A DNA stretch of 64,000 nucleotides from Carettochelys insculpta (taxonomy: Eukaryota; Chordata; Testudines; Carettochelyidae): positions 28,728,501 through 28,792,500 of the forward strand of contig NC_134146.1 in assembly GCF_033958435.1 (NCBI RefSeq). Direction: 5' to 3'. Position 1 is the first letter of the stretch; every line of letters begins with the position of its first letter. The notes below the pieces were generated by a model. The model was given only the letters and a program-made list of their open reading frames with translations. It was not told where the DNA came from and did not search any database. A program made the position numbers and the translations under genes. Positions 1 through 11,530 of this stretch are shown piece after piece.

Positions 1-1182
1 ACACTGCATGACAGGGATCTATGGGAGCACGACTGCACTGGGAAATCCTACTGGAGCAGTGGTGGTGGTGGGGTGTCCCACAGTCACAGCCCCCAATTTA
101 GTTGAGCCTGAAGTTTATTAAACACCATAAATGATGCACACCACTGTAATTAACATGAGTTTTCTGGGCCTCAGGCTGTTAGAAATGTGTCCTTTCCTAT
201 TGGCCTGAACAAATTAAGCAGTGGCAGGGCGGGGGGGAGGCAGAAAACTTAAATGGCTTCAAGAATGATATTGAAACTTATGGAAGCAACAGTATGGTGA
301 GGCTGCCCACAATGGCATGTAGCTGCTCCAAGGTTGCCGGCAGCAATATCTGCAATTGCCAGCGATGGGACCCTCAGTTAACTACAAAGAATTCTTTCCT
401 AGGTGCTGAGATTGCCCTATTTAAGGATGGGAAGAAATTTTGAGGTCAGACAACAAAAAAAGCATGGTCTGAGCTAATCTGATGTGGAAGAAGGAATTCC
501 CTCAAGTCATGTTAGCAGTAACCCTTCAGTATTCCCCTTCCTCTGCAGTATGAGGCATGGGTCACTCATAGGCTTTAAGTAATGTAAATGGGAGGTTCTC
601 TGCCATTTGAAAGCCCTAAATCATGATTTAAGGATTTCAGTAACTTAGCCAGGGGATATGGGTCAATTGCAGAAGTGTGAGGGTGAGATTTTGTAACAAG
701 AAAGATACAGGAGAGGCAGCTAGAGTACCAGAGTGGTCCCTTCTGCTCTTAAAATCTATGAAGCCCCAGGCTTTAGGTTCTGCCAGACCTTAATATCCAC
801 ATCACAATTAAATAGCCAGAAGCACAAACCCCAGGAGACTCAGTCAGCTAACAGGGCCAGCAACAAGTTTTTCACACACGGTGTAAATATATGCTGTGTT
901 TTCACCCTTCCCCCACCACAGGGATATCAAAGTATTACAGTAAAATCATCCTAAGAAAACTTCAGCCCAGAAGGCACCATGTCCCTAGTATCACATAGGG
1001 AAACCCAGGCCTGCCTTGTACTCCTGTTTCCTCCTCAGGTAGGTTCTCAGTCAGCAGCCAAGCTCTGCAGAGTGCCAACTTCCTGCTCTTTCCCTAAGCC
1101 TCCCACTCTGTTTCACTCAAGCTCTTACTCCATCATATTTCTGGATGAACCCTTCCTTCAGAGACTGGATCCCCAGAGTTCC

Positions 1183-1209
1183 TATTCATTCATTCATTCA
1201 TTCATTCAT
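1183..1209. repeat. (ATTC)n microsatellite
   Basis: About six and a half uninterrupted ATTC units. The run falls inside two overlapping frames, where it produces a serine/phenylalanine/isoleucine/histidine-rich artefact (SFIHSFIH). Confidence 0.9.
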
Positions 1210-1439
1210 CACACTAAGGGCCAGGGAGCAACTACCAGCTTCTTCCCTACAACTCTACTTAGCTGCTAACTGCCTGGCTTTATATGAGCTCTCCCTGATC
1301 CTTCTCAGCTGGGCTCTATCTTCATTCAAGGATTACCTAGTTCTCCTCAGGGTAGCCTATCTGATTAATTGCCTCTTCTCAGCTTCATTAATCTCTTCCA
1401 GGCTAGTGTGGGGTTAAACACCTCATTACAAGAAAGCAT

Positions 1440-1960
1440 ATAGGATCTTGCCCTTCATGACATTAAAAATAAAAAACCTTGTTAGAAATGGAATTAGTAT
1501 GAAATAAAAATTCATTAATGGTATAATTTTTAGTCTCTGGGAATGCAATGTTATGTTTTTACTAAAGAGTTCATTTTCTAAAATGTTTGTTTTAATTAGA
1601 TCGTTTGGGGATGATTATCATTAAAGTTATTGATGCTGAACTTAGATGGACTGCTATAAAGCAGGCATAACTCACCTAACATTACCAATGACATTGAGAA
1701 ATACAGAATCAGGCTGGTTATTTTATATATTCTTCCCCCTTCCCCATAAGGGGATTAATAATAATATAACAATAATGAGGCTTCTTTCAAACAGCTTGTC
1801 TGGGCATTAATTATGAACCCCAGAAATATATTGCAGAGAAATGGTGTGTGGGATGTTGTCTGATAAGATTTAAAATAAACATAAGTCTGAACTTTCATTT
1901 CTCACATGTGCAAAATTTCCATTCACTTCAAAGAGGGTGGGAGGGATTAAACCCAAATTT
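1440..1960. other. candidate conserved noncoding element
   Basis: Unique, AT-rich, repeat-free sequence with several TAAT/ATTA cores, including TTAATTA-like words near 1590 and CATTAATTATGA near 1806. The clean sequence and clustered homeodomain-type cores resemble gene-desert enhancers. This is an inference from composition only; no conservation data were available. Confidence 0.2.
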
Positions 1961-2302
1961 CCAGTTCAAAAATATTATCCTGATTAAGTTTTGAAAATTA
2001 TAAAAGTAGTAGAATTATCCTACAAGCAAGAGGACACCCCTCAGAGGGGGTATATATAGTACATTAATAGAACATGAGTTGGTACATACTGACACACTCT
2101 CTCTCAGGGATGTCTGTTTCTTGAAAGGTCAAATATGGTAACCCTAACTATAGCACCTGCTTTACTCCACACATATATAAAGTCCTTCATGTGACCTGAG
2201 GGCAAATGTGTGTATATAATAGGAGTATGAGAAAGGGACAGTCAGAATGCCTGTTATTATATGTTGGGGGGAAAATTTAGTTCAAGGGAGCTAATATTCT
2301 AG

Positions 2303-2381
2303 GGCTAAGTCTACACTAAAAGCTTCTGTGTACAGAAGTTACTGTCCACAGAGATGTTCCAACAAAACTTCAAAGCAGTAA
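2303..2381 (+). mobile_element. 5' end of a TCTGTnnACAGA-type DNA transposon
   Basis: Begins GGCTAAGTCTACACTAAAAG and continues with palindromic words of the type CTTCTGTGTACAGAAG, as in the element at 9850. The rest of the element is lost or displaced: a hairpin element follows directly at 2382, and a little related sequence may resume after 2605. A non-autonomous terminal-inverted-repeat element is inferred. Confidence 0.55.
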
Positions 2382-2592
2382 CAGAAAGGTAGCCCTGCTA
2401 GTCTATATGCTATCAAAACAAAAAAGCAGTCCAGTAGCACTTTAAAGACTAACCGAATAATTTATTGGTGATGAGCTTTTGTGGGACAGACCCTGGTACG
2501 GCTGTGATCTGAAGAAGTGGGTCTGTCCCAGAAAAGCTCATCACCTAATAATTATTTGTTAGCCTTTAAAGTGCTACTGGACTGCTTTTTGT
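2382..2592 (+). mobile_element. hairpin (foldback) repeat, copy 1
   Basis: Starts CAGAAAGGTAGCC. It has two inverted arms of about 80 bases around a short loop: the left arm contains AGCAGTCCAGTAGCACTTTA and the right arm TAAAGTGCTACTGGACTGCT. Other arm words are GATGAGCTTTTGTGGGACAG and its complement. Flanks TTCAAAGCAGTAA and TTCAACAGTTAA look like a decayed target duplication. It shares head and architecture with the copies at 29879 and 52898 but has a different arm sequence, so it is a subfamily. Confidence 0.75.
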
Positions 2593-2605
2593 TTCAACAG
2601 TTAAG

Positions 2606-5260
2606 CAGTTGTGGAAGAACTACAGTGCCAAGACGGCTATAGAAAATATCACAAATGCATGGAATAAAATAACTCAAAGTATCATGAAGGGTGTTTGGCA
2701 AATGCTATTGCCAAAATACATTCATGGTTTACGTGGTTTTGAGAGTGAAGTGAAAAACATACAAAAGACTATTGTTGCTTTGTAAGATGTCTTCTGAGAC
2801 AAAATGTACGTCAGCTGGTGCATTATGCACCTGTAAAATTAAACATTCAAACGGGTTATTTTCTAGAGTGGCTGATTATCTTAATTCATTTAGAAGTAAT
2901 CTTCACCCAAGGTTTTCTTAGCAAAGTAAATGGGGTAAACTGACATAGTTTTTCATGTATGTGGCTGCAATGACTCACTGAATTCTGGATTGCCCCTAGT
3001 CTGCTCTGTGGCATATTACAGACATGCTCCTCAAAGTTAGTAAATTTACTGGACCACACTGACTATAATTGTTTAGTGGCTAAAAAAGTTCTCTAGTAAA
3101 TCACAACTGTGGCAGCCAAACAGACCAGCACTTAAGGTAATCTATTATGCAATAGTATAATTCGTATAGAGAAGAGGCAAACAACAATTAAATACTGACA
3201 CCAAGGTTTTATCACTATATCCTACTAGCAATCGGAATCCACTGGTATGAAGGACAAACTCCTTTTCACCAGACTAGAATCAATTTGCCTTGTGCGAGTG
3301 CCTAGCACATTTTGGTATCACTCTCTTCCTGAAGTTAGTCTTAATGACCTTCAATCCTTAAATCGCTAGGAGTGTCTCCAGCTCCTTAATTTCTCCTACA
3401 GCATTCACATGCCTCCCAGAAAAAATTTAGAAAATCCCCTCGTCTTTTATATTTCCCTCTAGGAGTCTTTTATTACCTCTCCAGTTAAGAAAATTCTCCT
3501 TTCCTGCCCATCCCAGCACCTGGACATTTGCAATATTTCAAGGGTCATCTGCCATGTTTGTTTCAACATGGATGACTTTTTCTCCAACCTAAAATATTTT
3601 TAAAATTATTTTAAAATCTCCCTGCTGCAGAGCTACTCTAACTCATAGAAATCTTTAACTGAGTGAATGGGAGATCTGGGTACAGAAGGGTGGCAAAATC
3701 TCATTTTGCACAGCAATGTTCAGAACACAGCAGTCTGTTGCTTGGGCAGGAACAGAACACCAGGAACTTGTAGGAGGGCTACATCTACTGTGTGCCATGA
3801 AGCAGACTTTTTCAGAGACTCCTTGCGCCCTATTACCTAGAATGTCTGTTAAAAAATCAACAGAAACATATGTTCTGTTCATAAATTCCAAGTACTTTAA
3901 AGCAATTTCTACAAAAGCCACTTTAATTTCTATAGAACCCTATTGCCTCATCACTAATAATTACTACAGTGCTTTTTCATATGGGCAAATGGTTAGAGGC
4001 ACAAAAACACAAATGTGTGCCTGTCATTCATTAGCTGGCAGAAAATGCTTAGCATAAAATTTGTTAGCACAAAACTGCACATGCGAAGTGGAAGGGTCGC
4101 CAAAGGTACACCACAATATGCTCATTGCTTAGTTCCCAATCCTTTAAGACAAAGAATTAACAGTGGCTTTCAAAATGGAAGTATACAAATAATCAAAAAG
4201 AAGAATATACACTGCAATTTGAAAGTGAGAAGTGAGGGACATGAAATGTAACAATTTATCTGTTTGGTGTTATGAAATCCATTGATTATATGATGAAGGT
4301 ATAGTAAGTACAAGAAGAGCTTACAGTTTATTAAATGTTAGGTAGCAACTAATGTATATCTGGCTTTTTTACAGCTAGTAATGTTGTAATATGTTAATAT
4401 TGTTACTTGTGGTTCCCTCAAGTAGGAAGCAGGACTATGTAAATCTCTTTGTAATGGATTCCCTCCCTTGACATCTGATTTGTGTCCATTAGCATAGAGA
4501 CTACACAGGTTGGCCAAGGTACATGGCAGAGGAGCACTGCTGACATAAAGAGACTTCACAGCAACATCTTTAGGCATATAAAATGGAGACCTGCTGTCTA
4601 AAATTTATATTTCACTTGCTCTAGTATTGTTTTCTTACTTATTGTTTATAATTCCTGACATTCAAGGGCACAGTAATGCAAAGTGATTATATTACTACTG
4701 AAGTCACTGTGAGTTGAGGCCACTCAAACCTTCCTAGAAGAGGAAAAGGCCAATTAGAAGGTAATGGCATAGCATATTAAAATAATGTGTGAGCCCTGTC
4801 CATACTCTAGGGTTGTGAGATCACTACTGTCATCCACTGTTAAACAGGGGAAATTTATGCCTATAGAGAGTTCATTTACATAAGCTTTCCAGCCCAAAAC
4901 CATCCACATGGTGATGCAAATCAGATGGGGTGTCCGTATGTGATAGGAATTGGTGGGGTGTTGGAATTTAAGAGAAAGATGGAGGCAGGAGAATGGAACT
5001 CTGCTCAGGGGTCTTATTGGCCTTCATCCCACTCAACAGGATCATGCTTTGCAGTGAAATGCAGCACCGAGGTGGCTTTTGCTGAAGCCACAGAGACAGC
5101 AACAGAGCACTATGAATTACTCCCCAGCATTAAATCAAGCTCAGAACTGGATCTGCCATGATTTTGCCAAGTGACTGCAGAAAGGCTTACCTAAGTGCAC
5201 TCTTGAACTATGCTAACCACTGACACCAACCATGGTGTTGGGTGCAACTCAAGGGGACAA
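2606..5260. other. unique noncoding DNA
   Basis: No recognisable gene or repeat. The longest frame (113 codons from 3716) is opposed by an 88-codon frame on the other strand and neither resembles a known protein. Composition is AT-rich throughout. Confidence 0.55.
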
Positions 5261-5269
5261 CAGGAGGTG

Positions 5270-5621
5270 ATATCAAAAGGGATATTTGCCTATCAAATGT
5301 TCACACTAAATGTTGGGGAATTCAGGTAAAGTTTGACTCCCAAAGATGGTTATATAAGTGTATTGCTAATTTATTGTTGCTGTTTTCCCAGGTTAACGCC
5401 ATGTTCCGCTAGTCACTTAATAATGTTTTCCTTGTTTCACACACAGACTAACTGCTTGTCAGTGGGGAAGCATTGCCTGTCAAGGATGCCCAGGGAAGGT
5501 GTTGAGTTTCCTTAGGTCTCTGGGTAGGGGTTTGAGAATGTTATGTTAATTTTAAAAGGAATCCCTAGATATCTGAACCTGAACCTTTTTCCTGTTAACA
5601 ACACCTGAGAGAAGGGTTACA
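5270..5621 (+). mobile_element. old LTR (3' part), family shared with 54955-55668
   Basis: The block from about 5458 (CAGTGGGGAAGCATTGCCTG) through GTCTCTGGGTAGGGG and GGAATCCCTAGAT to AGAAGGGTTACA matches, in the same order, the end of the LTR near 55.5 kb. It ends in CA, as LTRs do. No primer-binding site follows, so I read it as a solo or truncated LTR. The 5' boundary is a guess because similarity fades before about 5430. Confidence 0.55.
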
Positions 5622-8114
5622 CTGAATTATAACCCATTGACAATGTAATTAATGCTGAGATAACTCAGTCTCTCAGACACACACAACCCTGTCTCTCCCT
5701 TTTTTGCCTCCACTCTTGCCGCTTTCCAATTGCCAGATTTGGCACTGAAGCCATGAAAGTGTCAGCTTCCATACAAATACACACATACACAGAGGGAGGG
5801 GTAGATTTGCACATTCAGGAAGGTAGAGGGGTTCTTAACACCCATCACCATCTGGCCCACAACTAAAAAGTTTAGAGATGTTGCAAGAGAGATTTACTTT
5901 TCAGAGAAATACTACAACTAACCCAGGATGTTACTACTGAAAGACTGTTTGATTAGTTCTCTGTTTACAGAAACTAAAGCAAAGGAGACTGACAGCTAGA
6001 TAAGCATAGAACATAGAAGCCTAACAGAAATCTCTTGCCCATCCAACTCCATCAACAATTAGTGTATCATTGAATATCATTTCAATCGGAACACAAAGCA
6101 AGCCAAAAAAACATACTGTGCTTCCCAGATCTTCCTTAATTGGATGCCTTGGAACACAGTGAATGTGGTCCATCCAGTAACAATAATCTTGATGCTGTAT
6201 CCTTTACTGCCCCATTTCCCTTCTGTTCAAGTGCTGTGTTGTGGAAAAAGTCATGATGCTAGTTATCTATAAAAGTAAAAGAACAATCATCATACAAATG
6301 TGTTCAATAAATTTCACAAAAGACTCATTGCAGGGAATCCCTTACTTTCCCCTCCCTTACAGGGGTTTAATCTCCACTGATGTCAGGGAGGCAGCAATGC
6401 AGCTTCTTGTAAGAAAAAGTAAGTGTGGAACTCTTAGAGTTTCAAATCTGTAGAACACCAGGGAAGATACCAGGGAAGATACTACTGTTGTTCTTGGCGC
6501 TCTACAAGTTCCTGTTATGCAGAACTTTTGTTAGTTTTCTTCTGACTAAGCAGATGAAATTTGGTAGTGTTACAATAACTTGATTCTCTGGGAAACATTC
6601 CAGTAATATGCTGGTCCTGGCTAAGCATGTTCCATTTACATGGCAAATATTGTAGACGCAAAGCTGATCAGAGAGAACTGTTTTAGGTAAAATATTACTG
6701 GAGAAAGCTTGTGTCATCCTATTATTATAAGCACTGTCTTCTTCTGTGTGTATAAACACATTTTATAGTAACTACTTCAGGTAGAAAATTTCTCTGCTTC
6801 CAAGAATATGCCATTCCACACTTCCAGAAAAAACTCCCCAAAGTTTCTCTAGCAGAACTTAACTGCAGCTGCTCTCCTGCAAACCCATCAAATAAAAATG
6901 GGTAAGGAGACAGTCTTTGTTTAATTTCCTTCATTTGGTCCAACTGCACAGATAACATTAACAGCCTGAAAGCTAGGACTATTTTTCAAGGATGTGTATG
7001 GAAGGAGAGATTGGCCAGGTCACATAAAAGGAGGGTGGAAAGCCAATGATTCTGGACAATAAGACTTGGTGGAGCCAAAGGAGAGCAGTTGCCAACTGAA
7101 AAAAGTACATCAATGAGGCCAAAAAGAGAGGAGGAGGAGAAAAAAAGCCATTCAGCCAAGTAAAGGATGGAGGAAGAAAGATCGTAAATAGCAGTACAAG
7201 AGGCCATAATGAGGAAAACCTTAACAGAGTCACAGAGAGGAGAGCTGGAAAAGAAAAGAAAGGGAGATATGGATCTTCAGATGATGACATCAATATTTTA
7301 CATTGGCATTGCCAAGAAGAGAGTTGAGCTACCTAAGAGAGTTCAAAAAGTGAGCTATCGTAAAAGGAAAAACCCAATAAGGCTTAAAAACCAAATCATC
7401 CTATGGCACTGTAGCGCTTCCATGTATAACTATTACACTATTTAAAGAACATGATACATCCCCCTCAAAAAGTACATGTAGATGTTCTGTCAATGACTAG
7501 TCTACACAGGCTGGAATGTGGCTGGAGTGCATTGCAGATCTTCATACTCACTGTAACTCGCAGCACCACTGAACTTCATTCAGGCAGACCTGATTCGGGA
7601 TTCATATTGAGCCCAAAAGGAACACAGAGGCACGTGTCATGAGAACTGTTTCTTGTTCTTATACTACTGGCCAAATTGGTAACAAGCCATTCAAAATAAA
7701 AAAGGGCCTAATACCAGACAACCTATTGGACTTATCTCTTCCTGGATAAATGCTAGACTCACACTGAAGACATTTCTGGTTAATAACAGAAAAAAATTGT
7801 TATTCCTGGTAGAAAACTTGTTTTCTCTTTCAGTGCAAACAACCAGATATCAACTTAATAGGCGAGCTGTCAAAGAAAGGTAGCAAGTTTATTTACATGC
7901 TCAGCTGACATGTACATATTAGTTTTGTGTTAGTAGTGACAAGAGGTAATAAAGTTAACACAATTCATGCGACAGACATATATTGATGTGAACTAATAAC
8001 AATTTACAATGCCAACACAGTGTGTTCTGCAGACTGTGAGTGAAATAGACTCCCTATTCAGAGAACCCTTACATGGCTCTGCTCTCAATGTGTGGGTTGA
8101 GTACATGGGGTGAA
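5622..8114. other. unique noncoding DNA
   Basis: Nothing recognisable as a gene or transposon. A small 12-base tandem pair (ACCAGGGAAGAT twice) lies near 6451. A purine-rich tract at 7090-7290 generates a run of phenylalanine, serine and proline codons on the minus strand that is a composition artefact. Confidence 0.55.
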
Positions 8115-8199
8115 TCACCCTTCATACCTAAGGATTATGTCACATGCTAATGAACACAGCACCAGAGCAGTAGGCCGGAATGAGTACCATGGATGTGGG

Positions 8200-8480
8200 A
8201 CATAGGTGTCAGGGGGTGCTGTAGCATCCCACAGATATTGTGCCACATGCCAGCTACTAGCCCATGAACAGGGGTCCCTCTGCCACCAGCTCCAGGGGAT
8301 CCCGGCCACTAGCCCTGCTGTCTCTGGGAGTCCCCGCCACCAGCCCCGTGTCATCCACAGCAGCCCAGCATCCTGACCTTATACTCCATGCCAAGTGTGC
8401 CAGCCTGAGGCAGTAACGGGAGCAAACCAGGTAAGATGGGGGTGGATCTCAGCACTCCCACCCTAAATATTGGTGCAGTG
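8200..8480 (+). repeat. GC-rich interspersed repeat, possibly hAT-derived
   Basis: GC content rises sharply against AT-rich flanks. The block opens near 8210 with CAGGGGGTGCTGTAGCATCC, which resembles a hAT-type terminus, and contains short imperfect repeats (CCACCAGC, CCACTAGC). I could not define the far end or a target duplication. Confidence 0.3.
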
Positions 8481-8605
8481 CCATTGCCTCAAGGTAAATT
8501 GATTAACATCTTACATAAATGAAACTGCAAAGAAAGTGGGTTAGATACAGAAGGCAGAGAAATACAACTTCCCAAAATACACTGTAGCTGGGATATTGTG
8601 CCTTA

Positions 8606-8900
8606 GGGTTTGTCTACACTTGCTGGGAGATAGACCTGTTCAGGATCAACCTTCTGGCATTTGATTTCACATGTCTGGTAAAGACGTGTGAAATCGATCT
8701 TGCTGGGGTTGGAAGTCAACCCCCTGTACTCCTCCTCTCGTGAAGAAAAAGGGAGGTCAATGGGAGAAATGATCCTGTCAACCTTCCTCAGTGAGGATGA
8801 CCTTACCGTCAGCTGTAGATATGTCAATTTGAGCTACACAATTGCCATAGCTAGAATTGGGTATCTGTAGTCTACTGTAAGATCTAGTGCAGACCAAGCC
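8606..8900. mobile_element. PIF/Harbinger-like MITE with TTA duplication
   Basis: A 295-base element flanked by TTA at 8603-8605 and 8901-8903. TTA is the TWA-type 3-base duplication typical of PIF/Harbinger transposons. Its ends are GGGTTTGTCTACACT and, on the other strand, GGCTTGGTCTGCACT. The interior has inverted segments but no transposase, so it is non-autonomous. The boundary call is firm; the superfamily follows from the duplication and is an inference. Confidence 0.7.
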
Positions 8901-9051
8901 TTAAACTCCTATTTGGGCATCAAATGCCACAGAATCTACAATAAATACAAATGGATAAGCTTTTCATCTGGCATTCTACCCATTAGTGCAGCAGCCCTTT
9001 GCACTGGGAGAAAGAGAAAAACACTACTACAGCATCAGTGCTGCTTACAGC

Positions 9052-9244
9052 CAGTGTTCCCTCACATTTTTTCCATCCATGGGTGGAATAAATGTTATGT
9101 GCACCAAGGCATGTGTGGATGTGCACCATCAATATAAACACATGCTGCCTTCATGCGTGGCTATAGGCGCCATGTTAATCAGCTGGATGGCACCTGAATC
9201 TCACATAGGTGGACGCTCATGCGCTCAGCTTACAGGGAATACTG
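9052..9244. mobile_element. short non-autonomous hAT element with 8-bp duplication
   Basis: Starts CAGTGTTCCCTCA and ends with the complement of CAGTATTCCCTGTAAG. The flanks are CTTACAGC on the left and CTTACATC on the right, seven of eight identical, matching the 8-base duplication of hAT transposition. It carries no coding sequence at 193 bases. A related start occurs at 30209. Confidence 0.7.
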
Positions 9245-9849
9245 CTTACATCTTCCATGTCCTCTTTACAGTCATCCAACCAAATCCTGCTTAGCTACAC
9301 AAACATGGGATGCTCTGGTGGCCATTCATTCTAATGGGTTACAGAAAGAAAACATAGTACATTTTTGCAAAATACAATAGTCAACAGCCAGCCTCTGTGT
9401 CCAACTGCTACCCTTATTCTTCTCCTCTGTAACTTGCCCCAGTAAATGGTCTTTTCAAAGGAGACTCTACGAAGGGCTGGAGGTAAGAAATCTCTCTGGT
9501 CTGTGTGCCATGACTGTGCAAGTCCTCAGAGCCAATGGTTTGAAACCAAAGGGTTTCTGGTATATGCTCTACATGGGGAGTTAGGTCTGTGGATCCACAT
9601 ATTGACAGATGCACTGTAACTTTCCAATCCACCAGCCAGACTTCCATGAAGAGAGAAGGGAAGGCGAGGCCTCAGAACCACTTCACTCTTTAATTTTATT
9701 TTTAGAATTTTTATTTCAAGAATTCTTGTTTTCACTTAAACATAATGGGCCAAGTTTTCTCCTTAACTCTACCCAATGGGAAGTGGAACATGTCCCTGTA
9801 GCCTTCTGGTCCTTATTCCTGCCAATCTCTGCATCCACCAGCGCTCCCT
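9245..9849. other. unique noncoding DNA
   Basis: No gene or repeat recognised. Short overlapping frames on both strands lack any family signature. Confidence 0.5.
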
Positions 9850-10278
9850 GGCTATGTCTACACTAGAGAGTTTTGTTGACAAAACTGGTATTTTGTCAAC
9901 AAAACTCATGGAGCGTCCACATGCTCAAGGTATTCTGTTGACAGTAAATTGACAGAAGGTTGCACTTCTGTCTACAGCGTTCTGCCCGCCTACAGTGTTA
10001 TGCCACTCCCCCATGGGGCAGAATGCCTCTGTCAACAGATTCTGTCAAGAGAAAGCCAGTCTTGATGTTCTGGGGGCCCTCTGTCAACAGATAGGGCTTC
10101 TGGGTCAATGTGCAGCTCTGTCTGCTGTGCTTCCGGTTAGCCATTCTGTCAAGAGAGTGGTCGAGCAGTCCAGTGGCTCTCGTCAACAGAGTGGATTGTT
10201 CTTTCAGTCCACTTGGCAGTCAGGCTGCAATCTGTCAACAGAAGTTTAGTTGGAAGATATTTGTCAGAAGACATAGTC
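9850..10278 (+). mobile_element. DNA transposon built of TCTGTCAACAGA words
   Basis: The left end GGCTATGTCTACACTAG is mirrored by GACTATGTCTTCTGAC read from the right end, with CCT on both sides. The interior is studded with palindromic words: TTGTCAACAAAACT, TCTGTCAACAGA (three exact copies) and several one- or two-base variants. The alternation of TGTTGACA and TGTCAACA is what CpG decay of an ancestral TGTCGACA would give. No transposase is encoded; it appears to be a non-autonomous element with clustered subterminal sites. Confidence 0.65.
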
Positions 10279-10279
10279 C

Positions 10280-11020
10280 CTATGTCCCTGCTCACAGCAG
10301 CCAGTGCCCAGATGGCATTTCTTAGTGACTTGTCTCAGATGAGTGAACCAGGATAGGTCCTGGGTTTCTCCAGGCTTCCTCTTCTAAGAAGTCAGAAGGT
10401 CATCTTCACTTCAAGGATATACTTCAGAGACTTTATCTCAACATAGTCAAAAGGTCTGATTTAAAAAAAAAACATTATGACTGTATAAAAAAAATTACCT
10501 ACACCAAAATAAACATAGTATAGAACATACCCAGTGTCACAGCTGCCTTGAGCTAAGCACATCTCATGAGTTGTTCTCCTTTCCTCCATGCTGAGCCTTT
10601 CAGCCACTCAGTCTGTCAGAAGCACATATCTAATAGTTTCATGTCTGCTTGCTTTCCCTCACACAACCTTTTCAGGTTCCTCCAGCATGCCTGACATATT
10701 ATAACACCGGTTAGCTTCCAACAGCCAAGTGGTAAACTCCCACGTCTGTCTCCAGAAACATTCTTGGTAGTACTTTTTCTTTGCTTGAACTGTTCAAATC
10801 TTGTTTTCCTGTTCCACCTTTGCAGCTTATCACCCCAACTAAGTATAATATGTCTACATACCCATCTATTTCTTGTACAGCTCTTCATGGCCGTGCTTTG
10901 TTGCAGGTGTCACAGTGACTATCCATATACAATATGAATTGTAGACCAGTTATTTGGCCTACCACAATCCATAAGAAATGCTGAATATGTTAAGAAAGTT
11001 ATGCCAGTTATAAACTCCCT
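10280..11020. other. unique noncoding DNA
   Basis: No recognised gene or repeat; includes two short A-runs near 10460 and 10490. Confidence 0.5.
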
Positions 11021-11021
11021 G

Positions 11022-11103
11022 GGCCTGATTTTCAACACCTCAGAATGTATGCAAAATTAACATAATTTGTGTATTGAAATTGGGTTAGCATGTGAAAATT
11101 AGG
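11022..11103. mobile_element. ancient small inverted-repeat element
   Basis: Begins GGCCTGATTTTCAACA and ends with the complement of CCTAATTTTCACAT, giving a short imperfect terminal inverted repeat around an AT-rich core. It resembles a class of old amniote repeats that start GGCCTGATTTTC. No clear target duplication. Confidence 0.4.
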
Positions 11104-11530
11104 ATTTTTCTGTGTGGCTTTTGGCATCTGAGTTTATGGAAATTAGTCCCGCTGTATGCTAATTGAGAAATCTGTTTTTGTTCAGGCTGTAGTCACTAAA
11201 ATGCATAGATTAAATAAACATGACCTCCCTATACAGCTGCCAGAAAAAGATGATTTAACTAAAACACCCAGTAAATATTTAATGTCCAGAGCCCCTGTAA
11301 AGGCGATGTTAGTAGGAGCTATGGAACAATTCTCTGACTATAGTTTCTTTTAGCCTGTCCAGATATAGTGAGGATATTGCTTTAAATGCATAAAACAAAC
11401 TGAATTATTCTGATTGATGGAAACAAGCTAATCATTTGGCTTGAGGCCCATCATCATTCCATCTACAGCATTAACCTGGTTTCTTACAATTGAACATGAC
11501 AGAAGAAAGAAAACCCTAGACACTATTCTA

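Larger units (their letters stand above)
1..2302. other. unique AT-rich noncoding DNA
   Basis: I recognise no gene or transposon here. Reading frames reach at most 96 codons, overlap one another and have no family resemblance. Two local features are listed separately: a tetranucleotide run near 1.2 kb and a homeodomain-site-rich stretch at 1.44-1.96 kb. Confidence 0.6.

Noticed and set aside
6160..6176. 17-base word CAGTGAATGTGGTCCAT also found near 18570
   Set aside because: A single shared 17-mer is not surprising in 64 kb and the flanks do not align.
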